Shown: piece after piece, positions 55,252-63,985 of the stretch
Layout of the letters: each line of letters begins with the position of its first letter
How positions within the stretch are numbered: the first letter of the stretch is position 1
Assembly: GCA_018402385.1 (NCBI GenBank)
Contig: JAGYJA010000006.1
Span: forward strand, 248,001 to 312,000
Reading direction: 5' to 3'
Source: Flavobacteriaceae bacterium
GTDB taxonomy: Bacteria > Bacteroidota > Bacteroidia > Flavobacteriales > Flavobacteriaceae
Length of the DNA stretch: 64,000 nucleotides
Made by a program: the position numbers and the translations under genes
The notes under the pieces: generated by a model
Seen by the model: only the letters and a program-made list of their open reading frames with translations
Databases searched by the model: none
Told to the model about the DNA's origin: nothing

Positions 55252-56583
55252 TTAAATCAACCCCCTGGCTTTAATTTCCAAATACTTGTTAATGGTGTTC
55301 ACGGTGAGGTCTTGTGGTGCTGTTAATACTGTTTGAATCCCCTTTTGGTTTAATTCTTTAACGATGAGTTTTTTATCATATTGAAACTGCCTTGCTAGGG
55401 TTTGATCATACAAATCAACCGTATTTTTAATTTCAATATTGGCAAGTTTGTCCAGTTCGGTATTTTCAAAAAAGATGACCACCAGCAGATGACGTTTCGC
55501 TATGGCTTGTAAATAATTAATCTTTCTGCGTAAAGAAGATATGTGTTCAAAATTTGTATATAGCATCAACAAACTTCTTTGGTTGATGTTTCTTTTAATA
55601 GTGGCCTGTAACAATCCATAGTCTGAATCAAGAAAATGAGTGTCAACATTGTATAAGGTATTTAAAATAGTATTTAAATAGGTGCGCTTCGCCCGGGCAG
55701 GTATCATTTTATTGATTTTATTGGAAAACTCAATAAGTCCCACTTTATCCCCCTTTTTAAGTGCAATGTTTGAAAAAGCTAGGGTGCTGTTAATCGCATA
55801 ATCGAGTAATTTGAGTTCTTCAAAAGGCATTTTCATCACTCTGCTGGAATCTATAATGGAAAAAATGGGCTGCATTTTTTGATCTTGGTATTGATTGACC
55901 ATCAATTGGGAACTTTTAGCAGTTGCATTCCAGTTCATAGAGCGCAGGTCATCTCCCGTTACATATTCTTTGATTTGCTCAAACTCCATAGTGTGGCCAA
56001 TGCGTCTTATCTTTTTTAAACCAAAATGACTCAACTTACTGTCAATCGCCAAAAAATCATACTTTTTCATCTGAATGAAAGAAGGATACACTTTCACACT
56101 GGCATTGGCATCAAAAGTATAACGGCGTTTTAGCAAAGTAATGGGGGAGGACACATAACAATTTAATTTCCCAAAAGAATAGGAACCCCGATCAACGGGT
56201 CTTACATCATAAGTGACCGTTTTTTGTTCGCTACCCTGAAGTGACACTTTCATCAAAAAATCACGTTTTTGAAACTGTACAGGCAACTCATCGATCAATT
56301 GGAGTTTTGTTTTAAAACTATAAGCGCTTTTAAGTTTTACCTGAACATAATTGATGTCGCTGTTTGAAAAGCGTTCCGGTAAAAGCCGACTTGCGTGCAA
56401 GCCCTTTTTTGAAAAGAGCATACTAAACTCTGCAAGAATGAAAAGCATAAAAATAAATACCACGATCCACACATAGCCAAAGAGACCTTCAAACCAGTAA
56501 GACACCAGAAAAAGAAAGGCAATGAATGCGATTGCTTTAAAAAATCGCTCAGTGAGATACAATGATTTTATAGTTTGAATCAT
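55252..56583 (-). CDS. DUF58 domain-containing protein
   Basis: The 443-residue protein has two N-terminal membrane helices (about 16-32 and 36-52), a beta-rich part, and the DUF58 core GDDLRSMNWNATAKSSQLMV near residue 210. A von Willebrand A-like domain with a degenerate MIDAS (IIDSSRVM) follows. DUF58 proteins accompany MoxR ATPases and are thought to be chaperoned by them. Its start abuts the stop of moxR directly. Confidence 0.92.
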   Translation of the reverse strand: MIQTIKSLYLTERFFKAIAFIAFLFLVSYWFEGLFGYVWIVVFIFMLFILAEFSMLFSKKGLHASRLLPERFSNSDINYVQVKLKSAYSFKTKLQLIDELPVQFQKRDFLMKVSLQGSEQKTVTYDVRPVDRGSYSFGKLNCYVSSPITLLKRRYTFDANASVKVYPSFIQMKKYDFLAIDSKLSHFGLKKIRRIGHTMEFEQIKEYVTGDDLRSMNWNATAKSSQLMVNQYQDQKMQPIFSIIDSSRVMKMPFEELKLLDYAINSTLAFSNIALKKGDKVGLIEFSNKINKMIPARAKRTYLNTILNTLYNVDTHFLDSDYGLLQATIKRNINQRSLLMLYTNFEHISSLRRKINYLQAIAKRHLLVVIFFENTELDKLANIEIKNTVDLYDQTLARQFQYDKKLIVKELNQKGIQTVLTAPQDLTVNTINKYLEIKARGLI

Positions 56584-57582
56584 TTATCGGGGTACTTCAA
56601 CAGATTTGACAATCATATCAATCACAGTTTCGGGCTTCATGCCTTCCATTTCACGTTCAGGAGACAAAATGACTCGGTGTCCCAAAACCGGTATCAGCGT
56701 TTTTTTAATGTCATCAGGAATGATAAAATCTCTACCGGCGAGTGCAGCAAAAGCTTTAGCGGCATTCATAATAGCAATCGAAGCACGTGGAGAAGCGCCT
56801 AAATACAAATGAGGGTGGTTTCTCGTTTTTTCAACAAGCTGAGCGATGTAATCAAAAAGCTTGTCTTCAATCCTGATTTCCTGAACCTGGGCTTTGAATT
56901 TTCGTAGGCTTTCCACAGTAAGCACCGGATTGATTTGATCAAGTGGTAAGTTCATTTTTCTGTCGTGATGTGACTTTAAAATGAGGACCTCTTCAGTTGT
57001 GGAGGGATAGCCCACATTGATTTTGAATAAAAACCGGTCCAACTGTGCTTCAGGAAGGGCATAAGTGCCTTCTTGCTCCAAAGGATTCTGAGTGGCTATC
57101 ACCATAAAGGGGTCGTCCATGGTGTATTTGTTCCCATCCATAGTGATTTGACGTTCTTCCATCACTTCAAAGAGTGCCGATTGTGTTTTTGCAGGGGCGC
57201 GGTTTATTTCATCAATCAAAACAACATTGGAAAAGATAGGACCCTTTTTAAACTCAAAATTGGACGTTTTCATATTAAAGATAGAGGTGCCCAAAACATC
57301 ACTGGGCATCAAATCTGGTGTAAATTGTATGCGACTAAAACCGGTTTGGATCGATTTAGCAAAAAGCTTTGCAGTAATTGTTTTAGCAATACCAGGAACA
57401 CCTTCAATAAGCACGTGACCGTTTGAGAGCAGATTGACTAAAAGGAGCTCTACAAATTCATGCTGACCAATAATTACTTTTCCCAGTTCCGCTTTGATAC
57501 TTTCAACAGCTTTTTTTAAGTCACTTAAATCGAGCCGGTTGTCAAAATGTATTTCTTCATTTGAATTTTCAATGTTTTCCAT
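56584..57582 (-). CDS. MoxR family AAA+ ATPase
   Basis: The 332-residue ATPase has Walker A GVPGIAKT near residue 60, Walker B VVLIDEINRAPAKTQ, sensor 1 MVIATQNPLEQEGTYALPEAQLDRF, and the lid with GASPRASIAI. MoxR ATPases act as chaperone-like remodelers of von Willebrand-domain partners. It overlaps the end of the upstream DUF4350 gene by 14 bases, and DUF58 follows directly, so the genes form one translational unit. Confidence 0.95.
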   Translation of the reverse strand: MENIENSNEEIHFDNRLDLSDLKKAVESIKAELGKVIIGQHEFVELLLVNLLSNGHVLIEGVPGIAKTITAKLFAKSIQTGFSRIQFTPDLMPSDVLGTSIFNMKTSNFEFKKGPIFSNVVLIDEINRAPAKTQSALFEVMEERQITMDGNKYTMDDPFMVIATQNPLEQEGTYALPEAQLDRFLFKINVGYPSTTEEVLILKSHHDRKMNLPLDQINPVLTVESLRKFKAQVQEIRIEDKLFDYIAQLVEKTRNHPHLYLGASPRASIAIMNAAKAFAALAGRDFIIPDDIKKTLIPVLGHRVILSPEREMEGMKPETVIDMIVKSVEVPR

Positions 57583-58787
57583 CTATTTTGGTTTTAAATT
57601 CATTAATTTTTTTGAGTAATTCTATAAGTTCTTTGTCTTTTATTAACGGCTGACTTTCTACCTTTTTCAAATCTTCAAAAAGCGCCTTTACTTTAGAGGA
57701 TTCTTGATTGCTTTTTAACGCTAATTCATTGAAAAATTGATTGTTTATGTTACTTGTTTCAACTCTTAGTTTAACTCGAATGAACTCCAGAAACTGTGCA
57801 TTTATTTTTCTTAATACAGCACGGTTATCCTTCGTTTCCCGATAAATACCTGAGATGGTTTGGGTGTATTCAAAAGTCTTATTGGTTAAAGGTTCCAGTA
57901 TGGGTACCGGTCGTTGTTTTCTTTTTCCGTTAAAGAGCACAAAGAGTAAAACTCCCATCAACAACGTATAATAAGCCCACTTAAAACTCCTTGTTTTAAA
58001 CAAAATATGTAAAGGCGACACATCCTCGCGACGTCCTGTTTTATAATAATTGTCCCAATAGATTGAGCCTTCGGTGTTGAGGTGTGCTAAAACTTTTGCA
58101 GTGAATGGGCTTTTTGAAGGGTCAAGTAAAAAGAAATTAGTAAATATTTCGGGTTGATTGTAAAAGTAGAGTTCTCCCTTTTCAAAGGGAACTTTTAAAA
58201 AATTAACTTCGGGCTTGTTTGGTGTGTCTTCACCATCAAAAGCTTCTGAAAACCCTAAAACCCTGTTAGTGAGTGTGTCAATAACATTGAAATAGGAAAT
58301 ATTTAAGTTTCTTTCGATTTGTAACAGCTTCTGCGGGTTTTGAATTTTTGTCAACCAAACTTAACTCTGCCTGTGTTTGAAAACGATTATAAAAAAAGAA
58401 AGTACGCATTTCCAAACCAAGGGTGTCCAACAGATTTTCGCTATAGCTGCTTGCAGATAAAAAAACTGAGTTTCCCAGTGCAGTCCAGGCCAAAAGGTGC
58501 TCTAGTTCCACCTCGTCAAAACCGATGTGGTTATTGATAAAAAGATAAGTGCCTTCTACTGATTCATTTTGTAAATAAAGATAAGGCGGACTGTCAACTT
58601 CAATCAGGTCTTCCTCAAAGTGGTGTTTCAACAAATCGTGAAGCACATAAGTCCCCAAAGGAATTTTATCATTTTTAGCATAGCTGGGGTACCAGTTTAC
58701 TGGAAGCGGTTTTGTAGCTTCCACATAGACCAGCAGCCCTATTAAAATAAGGAACAAACCAAGTGCTATTTTTTGAAAATTACTCAC
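57569..58787 (-). pseudogene. DUF4350 domain protein, frameshifted
   Basis: Two overlapping frames encode one DUF4350-type protein of about 405 residues. The first, from GTG 58787, gives a membrane helix and the DUF4350 core up to AEAVTNRK. The second, ending at 57569, continues with NLNISYFNVIDTLTNRVLGF, another membrane helix (about YTLLMGVLLFVLF) and a helical C-terminal part. They differ by +1 near 58305-58322, where CGAAAGAAAC carries an extra base by comparison of frames. The GTG start overlaps the upstream gene by eight bases. It could be a real loss or a base-calling error. Confidence 0.85.
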
Positions 58788-59541
58788 GGCTTTGTTTTAT
58801 TTCTTCGTGCAATGCTGCAAATTGTTTACTTGCTTTACCATAATCCTGCTCGAGAACGATAAAGTTTCCATACCAGGTGTATTCATAAAGTATCGATACT
58901 TTTTTAAATAGTGTTAAAAGGGGTGTTTTTTTAATTTCATTGATATAATCTGAATTGGTTTTATCAAATTCATAGGCAATGATTTCCCTTTCGCTAAGGC
59001 GTTTTAAAACCAACAAAAAACCATAGCGCACTGCAAGCCGGTAATCTTTGTTTGAAAGGGCCTGGTCAATGAGGTCCTGAATGTTTTTAGTCTTTATGAT
59101 TTCTTCTTCATCTGTATAAAATACTTCCGGGGCTTCTTTTGAGAGTAACAATTTAGAACCCGGATCAATCTTGTAAAACAACCAGATTATAAAGATTAGA
59201 ATGCCTCCCAGGATGATATATGGGAGCGCATTGAATAGAAACACCAAAAATGAATTGGATTCATAATCACCAAACAGCCAGCTCCAGAATTTAGACCACA
59301 ATTGGGACAACCAGGCTTTAAATTGATGCCACCAATTCGCTTCCGGGTCAACTTCTGTATAATCAAAGTGTGGGTCTCCCACATATTTTTCCAGCACAGC
59401 TTCATCAAATGGAAGGGGGGTGACAGTAGAGGACTCCTCATAAATCACTGTCAAGGGTTCTTCATTTGATTCCGGGAGGTCTTGGGCTTGACCGGTCAAA
59501 CTAAAAAAGAGCACACTGAGTATCTGGAAAAGTTTTGTCAT
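58780..59541 (-). CDS. DUF4129-like membrane protein of the MoxR cluster
   Basis: The 253-residue protein has a signal peptide (MTKLFQILSVLFFSLTGQAQ), a periplasmic part rich in Trp (WWHQFKAWLSQLWSKFWSWLF), a membrane helix (ALPYIILGGILIFIIWLFY) and a cytoplasmic domain with NKDYRLAVRYGFLLVLKRLSE resembling DUF4129. The frame extends upstream to 59631, but the ATG at 59541 gives the signal peptide. It overlaps the DUF4350 gene by eight bases. Confidence 0.85.
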   Translation of the reverse strand: MTKLFQILSVLFFSLTGQAQDLPESNEEPLTVIYEESSTVTPLPFDEAVLEKYVGDPHFDYTEVDPEANWWHQFKAWLSQLWSKFWSWLFGDYESNSFLVFLFNALPYIILGGILIFIIWLFYKIDPGSKLLLSKEAPEVFYTDEEEIIKTKNIQDLIDQALSNKDYRLAVRYGFLLVLKRLSEREIIAYEFDKTNSDYINEIKKTPLLTLFKKVSILYEYTWYGNFIVLEQDYGKASKQFAALHEEIKQSRE

Positions 59542-59545
59542 AGTA

Positions 59546-60403
59546 TTACTCCCGCTGTCCCAGTTTATCAATGTTTTCCAGAGTGCCTGTGAAATTTTTC
59601 TTTTCGTTGAGGTGAAAATAGACAAATGCAATCGAAATGAGGATAAAGGTAAACATCAAATACCCGGCAACCATAGCAATCACATCCAGGGTAATTGACA
59701 CCCAGTCAATAAATTCAAAGGGATTTCCGGAAACTTCGTTGCTCATTGTAAAGCCTTTAACAAACATATACAGCAGTTGTGGCAATTGAAAGATCATTGT
59801 GATGATGGAGTAGAGGATATAAATCACAAAGAGAGTAGCAAATGTATTCCACCATTCCTCTTTGATAAGCTTAAAGCTGTTGCTTATGGCCGCTCCAATG
59901 TCGTTGCGCTCAAATATGAGAATGGGAAAGGCCAGTGTGAGGCATACCATGAGATAAATACCGGGCAGGACACAAAAAATAATTCCAACGGCGACAATAA
60001 TTCCGGTAAGCAAATTCAAGCCCAACATACTCCAGAAATACTCTTTTATTTCCCTGCTTACGGTCTCAACTTGCACATGGCCTTGATTGGCTACATAAGA
60101 TTTGATATAGAGCAGTACAGTACTGTAAATAAGTGCATAAAAAACCACGACAGAACCAAACAACAGAAAAAGAGACAACAAAATATTGTTGCTGAACTCC
60201 TGCTGCATAAAAATAGCTTCAAAATTACCCAATGTGGATTGGGTGTAATACACATAACTAAAAATCACAGCTAGCAGGGCAGGACCTGTTATTTTTAGAA
60301 TCAAACCGCCTAGTTCTTTTCCTTCTATCCTAACAAATTTAAAGACATCAGTGATGATGGTGCCAAGTTCACGTTGTTGTTTAAAATCAATGGTTTCCTT
60401 CAT
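59546..60403 (-). CDS. Multi-pass membrane protein of the MoxR cluster
   Basis: The 285-residue protein has six hydrophobic segments (about 36-56, 73-100, 126-150, 152-162, 181-206, 230-257) and no catalytic motif I recognise. It looks like the uncharacterised membrane protein that often stands between SpoIIM and DUF4129 genes in Bacteroidota. It is separated from each neighbour by four bases or less. Confidence 0.8.
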   Translation of the reverse strand: MKETIDFKQQRELGTIITDVFKFVRIEGKELGGLILKITGPALLAVIFSYVYYTQSTLGNFEAIFMQQEFSNNILLSLFLLFGSVVVFYALIYSTVLLYIKSYVANQGHVQVETVSREIKEYFWSMLGLNLLTGIIVAVGIIFCVLPGIYLMVCLTLAFPILIFERNDIGAAISNSFKLIKEEWWNTFATLFVIYILYSIITMIFQLPQLLYMFVKGFTMSNEVSGNPFEFIDWVSITLDVIAMVAGYLMFTFILISIAFVYFHLNEKKNFTGTLENIDKLGQRE

Positions 60404-60406
60404 TGT

Positions 60407-61396
60407 TTATGGTTGTTTTGGCATTGTTTGATGCCGATGGTTAATTTGTTTTTTATGTAACTGAATGGGGTAAAACACATAATAAAAAAGAATGAGAGCC
60501 AAAGAACCCCCAATGATTAGTATAGCAAGCCAGTCTGGCATGTGGGTTTGACGGGTGACAAAGCCTTCCAAAAAACCGGCAAATATAAAAAAGGGAATGG
60601 TACTTATCAGTATTTTGAGTCCGTCCTTGGCGCCTCTTACAAAAGACTGCAAACGCGTGTAAGTTCCCGGAAACAATATGCTGTTCCCAAGTACCAACCC
60701 GGCACAACCCGCGATGATAATCACTGAAATTTCTATGGTACCGTGAATCCAGATGGTTCTCACAGATTCCCATAAAAGCCCCTGGTCATAAAAAAAGTAC
60801 TGAAAAGAACCCAGCATCACGGCGTTGTTCATCAATATATACAAGGTGCCAACACTCAACAACATTCCAAATACAAAAGCATAAAGCGCCACCCGAATGT
60901 TGTTTATGGTAATCCCCAAAAACATTTCAACTTCGCCCATTTTTTTATAAACCGCCATGGGGTCTCCTTTTTCAATATTATCCAAAGTCATATTGACATA
61001 CCCATCCCCCATGATTAACCTTACAAAATCGCCATCGGTGGCTGCAGAAAAAGCACCAATAATGCTAAACAAAGCAAAAGTGATAAAGGATATAAGCAAT
61101 TGTTTGTGATACACTCTAAAAAATAAGGGAAACTCTTCGGTAAAAAAGGTGATGAAGCGCTTGCGGGACTCCCGTTTTGTTTTGTAAATCTTTTGATGAG
61201 CGAGCACTGCCAGGTTGTTGAGGTAGCTCAAGGTGCTGCTTTTTGGATAAAAAGTTTGGGCATAACTCAAGTGGTCTGTAATTTCAATATACAAACCACT
61301 GAGTTCATCCGGAGAAATTTGAATATTATTCTTGAGAACACTTTCAAATCTTAACCATTTATCTTTATTTTGTTTTACAAAAGCCGCTTCGCGCAT
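60407..61396 (-). CDS. SpoIIM-like (stage II sporulation protein M) membrane protein
   Basis: The 329-residue protein carries the SpoIIM/COG1300 domain with five or so helices in the second half: GMLLSVGTLYILMNNAVMLG, IWIHGTIEISVIIIAGCAGL and GNSILFPGTYTR are the family signatures. The host does not sporulate; in Bacteroidota the gene is a regular member of the MoxR cluster with a presumed envelope role. It is divergent from the RDD gene with only 35 bases between starts. Confidence 0.92.
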   Translation of the reverse strand: MREAAFVKQNKDKWLRFESVLKNNIQISPDELSGLYIEITDHLSYAQTFYPKSSTLSYLNNLAVLAHQKIYKTKRESRKRFITFFTEEFPLFFRVYHKQLLISFITFALFSIIGAFSAATDGDFVRLIMGDGYVNMTLDNIEKGDPMAVYKKMGEVEMFLGITINNIRVALYAFVFGMLLSVGTLYILMNNAVMLGSFQYFFYDQGLLWESVRTIWIHGTIEISVIIIAGCAGLVLGNSILFPGTYTRLQSFVRGAKDGLKILISTIPFFIFAGFLEGFVTRQTHMPDWLAILIIGGSLALILFYYVFYPIQLHKKQINHRHQTMPKQP

Positions 61397-61431
61397 TGAA
61401 AAAATATTAGCTGCTCAAAGAAACAGATTTC

Positions 61432-62145
61432 ATGGATAATTTTCAAATAGAAACTGCACAAAATGTCACAATTTCTCAAAATGTCGCCGGCGTTATGGAC
61501 CGCATTCTGGCTTTTATTGTTGACAATCTCATCATCGCTGCTTATCTGTTTGTTGTTATTTTTATTTTTACACAAACCAATGTAGTGGGCGATGCGGTCT
61601 TTGTCTATTATTTCACCATCGGCTTGCCCTTGTTTTTATACCATTTGCTGTGGGAAACTTTTTGGAACGGACAAAGCCCCGGAAAAGCGGCGTTAAAAAT
61701 AAGAGTAGTGAAACTGGATGGTTCCAAACCGGCCTTTTCAAACTATTTGTTGCGCTGGTTGTTGCGCACGGTGGATATTGCTATTGGTTTTGGCTCTGTG
61801 GCCATCGTCACTATGTTGTTTAACGGAAAAGGACAACGTCTGGGGGATCTTGCAGCCACGACTACGGTTATTTCAGAGAAAAACACAACGAGCATCCAAT
61901 CCATCACCCTCCACCAATTGCCTGAAGACTATGTACCCAAATACCCCCAGGTCATGGTGTTTAAAGACGATGAAGTCCAAACGATGAAATCCATTTACAG
62001 AAATGCGATGGCCTATGGAAACCATCATATTATCTTAAAGCTTTCGGCGAAAACCGCTCAGGTGATGGAAGTTACCTTTGACGAAAAACCCATTGACTTT
62101 ATCAAGAGAGTCCTTGATGATTACACCTTTTATACCCAACAATAA
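61432..62145 (+). CDS. RDD family membrane protein
   Basis: The 237-residue protein has the RDD family pattern: GVMDRILAFIVDNLIIAAYL (Arg, Asp-Asp in the first helix), WETFWNGQSPGKAALKIRVVK and WLLRTVDIAIGFG, with about four membrane helices. A cytoplasmic C-terminal part follows. Its stop shares one base with the next start (TAATG). It is divergent from SpoIIM and thought to be linked with the MoxR cluster. Confidence 0.92.
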   Translation: MDNFQIETAQNVTISQNVAGVMDRILAFIVDNLIIAAYLFVVIFIFTQTNVVGDAVFVYYFTIGLPLFLYHLLWETFWNGQSPGKAALKIRVVKLDGSKPAFSNYLLRWLLRTVDIAIGFGSVAIVTMLFNGKGQRLGDLAATTTVISEKNTTSIQSITLHQLPEDYVPKYPQVMVFKDDEVQTMKSIYRNAMAYGNHHIILKLSAKTAQVMEVTFDEKPIDFIKRVLDDYTFYTQQ

Positions 62146-62756
62146 TGAGTTTATACCTGGTCATAGACATTTTAGGAACTGTCGCTTTTGCCATTTCAGG
62201 GGTATTGACGGCGATGCACAAGCGGCTGGATTTGTTTGGTATTTTTATCATCGCTTTTGTGACCTCTGTGGGGGGCGGTACTTTAAGAGATTTATTACTC
62301 AACGTCAACATTGTGTGGATGCACAATATGACCTATGTGTATGTGATTTTTTCCTCAGCAGTGTTTGCCATCCTTTTCAGGAACAAGCTCAATTATTTTA
62401 GGCGCACGCTGTTTTTGTTTGACACCATAGGGATTGCTTTGTTTACCATAGTGGGAATTGAAAAAGGCGTCCAACTGGGTTTGCATCCCATTATTTGTAT
62501 TTCACTGGGAACAATATCAGCTTGTTTTGGCGGTGTGATCAGGGACATACTCTGTAACGAAATCCCCATTATCTTTAGAAAAGAAATCTATGCCACGGCC
62601 TGTATCCTGGGCGGCATCTTTTATTTCCTGCTGGAATTAACCCCCCTGGACCCCAACTGGGTTGTGATCATCTCCGGCTCGGTAGTGATAAGCATGCGCT
62701 TACTAGCCGTGAAGTTTAAACTGTCATTACCGTCAGTATATCCAAAAGGGGAGTAG
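62145..62756 (+). CDS. TRIC-type cation channel family (UPF0126/YadS-like) membrane protein
   Basis: The 203-residue protein has about seven helices and two copies of the family motif GG-x-x-RD: SVGGGTLRDLLLN near residue 43 and CFGGVIRDILCNEIP near 129. Bacterial TRIC homologues form trimeric potassium-permeable channels. The duplicated three-helix architecture is intact. It starts one base into the RDD stop codon (TAATG), so it is translationally coupled. Confidence 0.9.
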   Translation: MSLYLVIDILGTVAFAISGVLTAMHKRLDLFGIFIIAFVTSVGGGTLRDLLLNVNIVWMHNMTYVYVIFSSAVFAILFRNKLNYFRRTLFLFDTIGIALFTIVGIEKGVQLGLHPIICISLGTISACFGGVIRDILCNEIPIIFRKEIYATACILGGIFYFLLELTPLDPNWVVIISGSVVISMRLLAVKFKLSLPSVYPKGE

Positions 62757-62772
62757 GCTAGCTGTTGCTTTT

Positions 62773-63212
62773 CGTGGTGTTTGTCAGCGAAGTGGGCTTC
62801 ACCCACTTTTGAGTTATGGCGCCCTTTCAGGGCTTGATTTCGTGGTGTTTGTCAGCAAAGTGGGCTATACCCACTTTTGAGTTATGTTGCCCTTTCAGGG
62901 CTGGGTCTCGTGGTGGGTGTCAGCGAAGTGGGCTTTACCCACTTTTGAGTTATAGCGCCCTTTCAGGGCTGGGTCTCGTGGTGGGTGTTATCGAAGTGGG
63001 CTTCACCCACTTTTGAGTTAGGTCGCCCTTTCAGGGCTTGATCTCGTGGTGGTTGTCAGCGAAGTGGGCTTCACCCACTTTGAGTAGCGCCTTTCAGGGC
63101 TGGTCTCTGGTGGTGTTGATTGGTCGCCCTTTCAGGGCTTGATTTAAAGGGAGACTAAACTTTAAAGGATGACTTCACCTGCCTTTTGGTTATAGCACCC
63201 GGTCAGGGTTTC
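62773..63212. repeat. Tandem array of 68-bp units with two hairpins each
   Basis: Five units start with CGTGGTG at 62773, 62841, 62909, 62977 and 63045, exactly 68 bases apart. A degenerate sixth (about 63107) and a decayed seventh (about 63167-63212) follow. Each unit contains two short palindromes: AAGTGGG-N5-CCCACTT and GCCCT-TTC-AGGGC. The units differ at scattered positions. No gene occupies this 500-base stretch; the frame open across it is only the repeat. Confidence 0.9.
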
Positions 63213-63274
63213 TATTTACAGGTGGTATCTGCTGTGGGTTGATAGCTGCCTAAAATAATGACGCCCGTTGCGCC

Positions 63275-63985
63275 TCACTCCAGTGTCGCCTTAATATTCA
63301 CATTGTGTAGTGGCCAGTCGCCCTCATCTGTTTGTAATTTTGCAATGGCATCCACCACCTCCATGCCTGAAAGCACTTTGCCAAAAACAGTATAATTTTT
63401 GTCCAAGTGGTATGCTCCATTAGGACTTTGAACGATGTAAAACTCAAAAGGGGAGGAGCGGTCGTCCGGATTTTTCCTGTATTCTTTAGCAGCTGCCAGA
63501 GCGCCTCGGTGATTTCGGTGGATAATTTCAGCCGGGAGGGTGTATTTGCCCATTTTACCACGCATTCGGGCAGTTTCCATTCGGTCACTATTTCCGCCCT
63601 GAATGATAAAATTGGTAACCACCCTGTGAAACACCGTGGTATTCAAATACCCGTTTTTAATCAAATAAATAAAATGGGCCCGGTGAAGTGGCGTGTTGTT
63701 GTAAAGTTCAAGTTTGATGGTGCCTTCTGTGGTTTCCAGAGTCACAAATCGCTCCGGATTCTCTTTGCCATATTCGGTTAAAAAGGCTTCCAGGGTCGCA
63801 TTTGTTAAGGGCACTAAGGGGTCGAGCGTGTCTTTTAGGGTTTCTTTGGAAGGTTCGAGTTGGTTTTTTTCAATGACTTGAAGGGTATCTTCAACAGAAG
63901 TGTTGTCGGTATCAGGGGTATTTTTTTTATCTTCACAATTCAGAAACAAAAACAGCAGGCAAATAACGGGGATATATTTTTTCAT
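63275..63985 (-). CDS. Cyclophilin-type peptidylprolyl isomerase lipoprotein
   Basis: The 236-residue protein starts with a lipoprotein signal (KKYIPVICLLFLFLNC, lipid cysteine near 17) and an acidic linker. A cyclophilin domain (about 72-235) follows, with the core FHRVVTNFIIQGGNSD and FEFYIVQSPNGAYHLD and VFGKVLSGMEVVDAI. It should catalyse proline isomerisation in outer-membrane or periplasmic proteins. The frame begins three bases earlier with TTG, but the ATG at 63985 is the natural start. Confidence 0.93.
   Translation of the reverse strand: MKKYIPVICLLFLFLNCEDKKNTPDTDNTSVEDTLQVIEKNQLEPSKETLKDTLDPLVPLTNATLEAFLTEYGKENPERFVTLETTEGTIKLELYNNTPLHRAHFIYLIKNGYLNTTVFHRVVTNFIIQGGNSDRMETARMRGKMGKYTLPAEIIHRNHRGALAAAKEYRKNPDDRSSPFEFYIVQSPNGAYHLDKNYTVFGKVLSGMEVVDAIAKLQTDEGDWPLHNVNIKATLE

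Noticed and set aside
59777..60274. 165-codon plus-strand frame
   Set aside because: Antisense to a well-supported membrane protein gene in a tight minus-strand operon; no protein-like composition.
62816..63016. Open frame of 66 codons in the 68-bp repeats
   Set aside because: It only reads through the tandem units, repeats itself, and has no ribosome binding site or recognisable sequence.
62773..63145. CRISPR array
   Set aside because: Units are contiguous copies of 68 bases without unique spacers, internally palindromic twice, and there are no cas genes.
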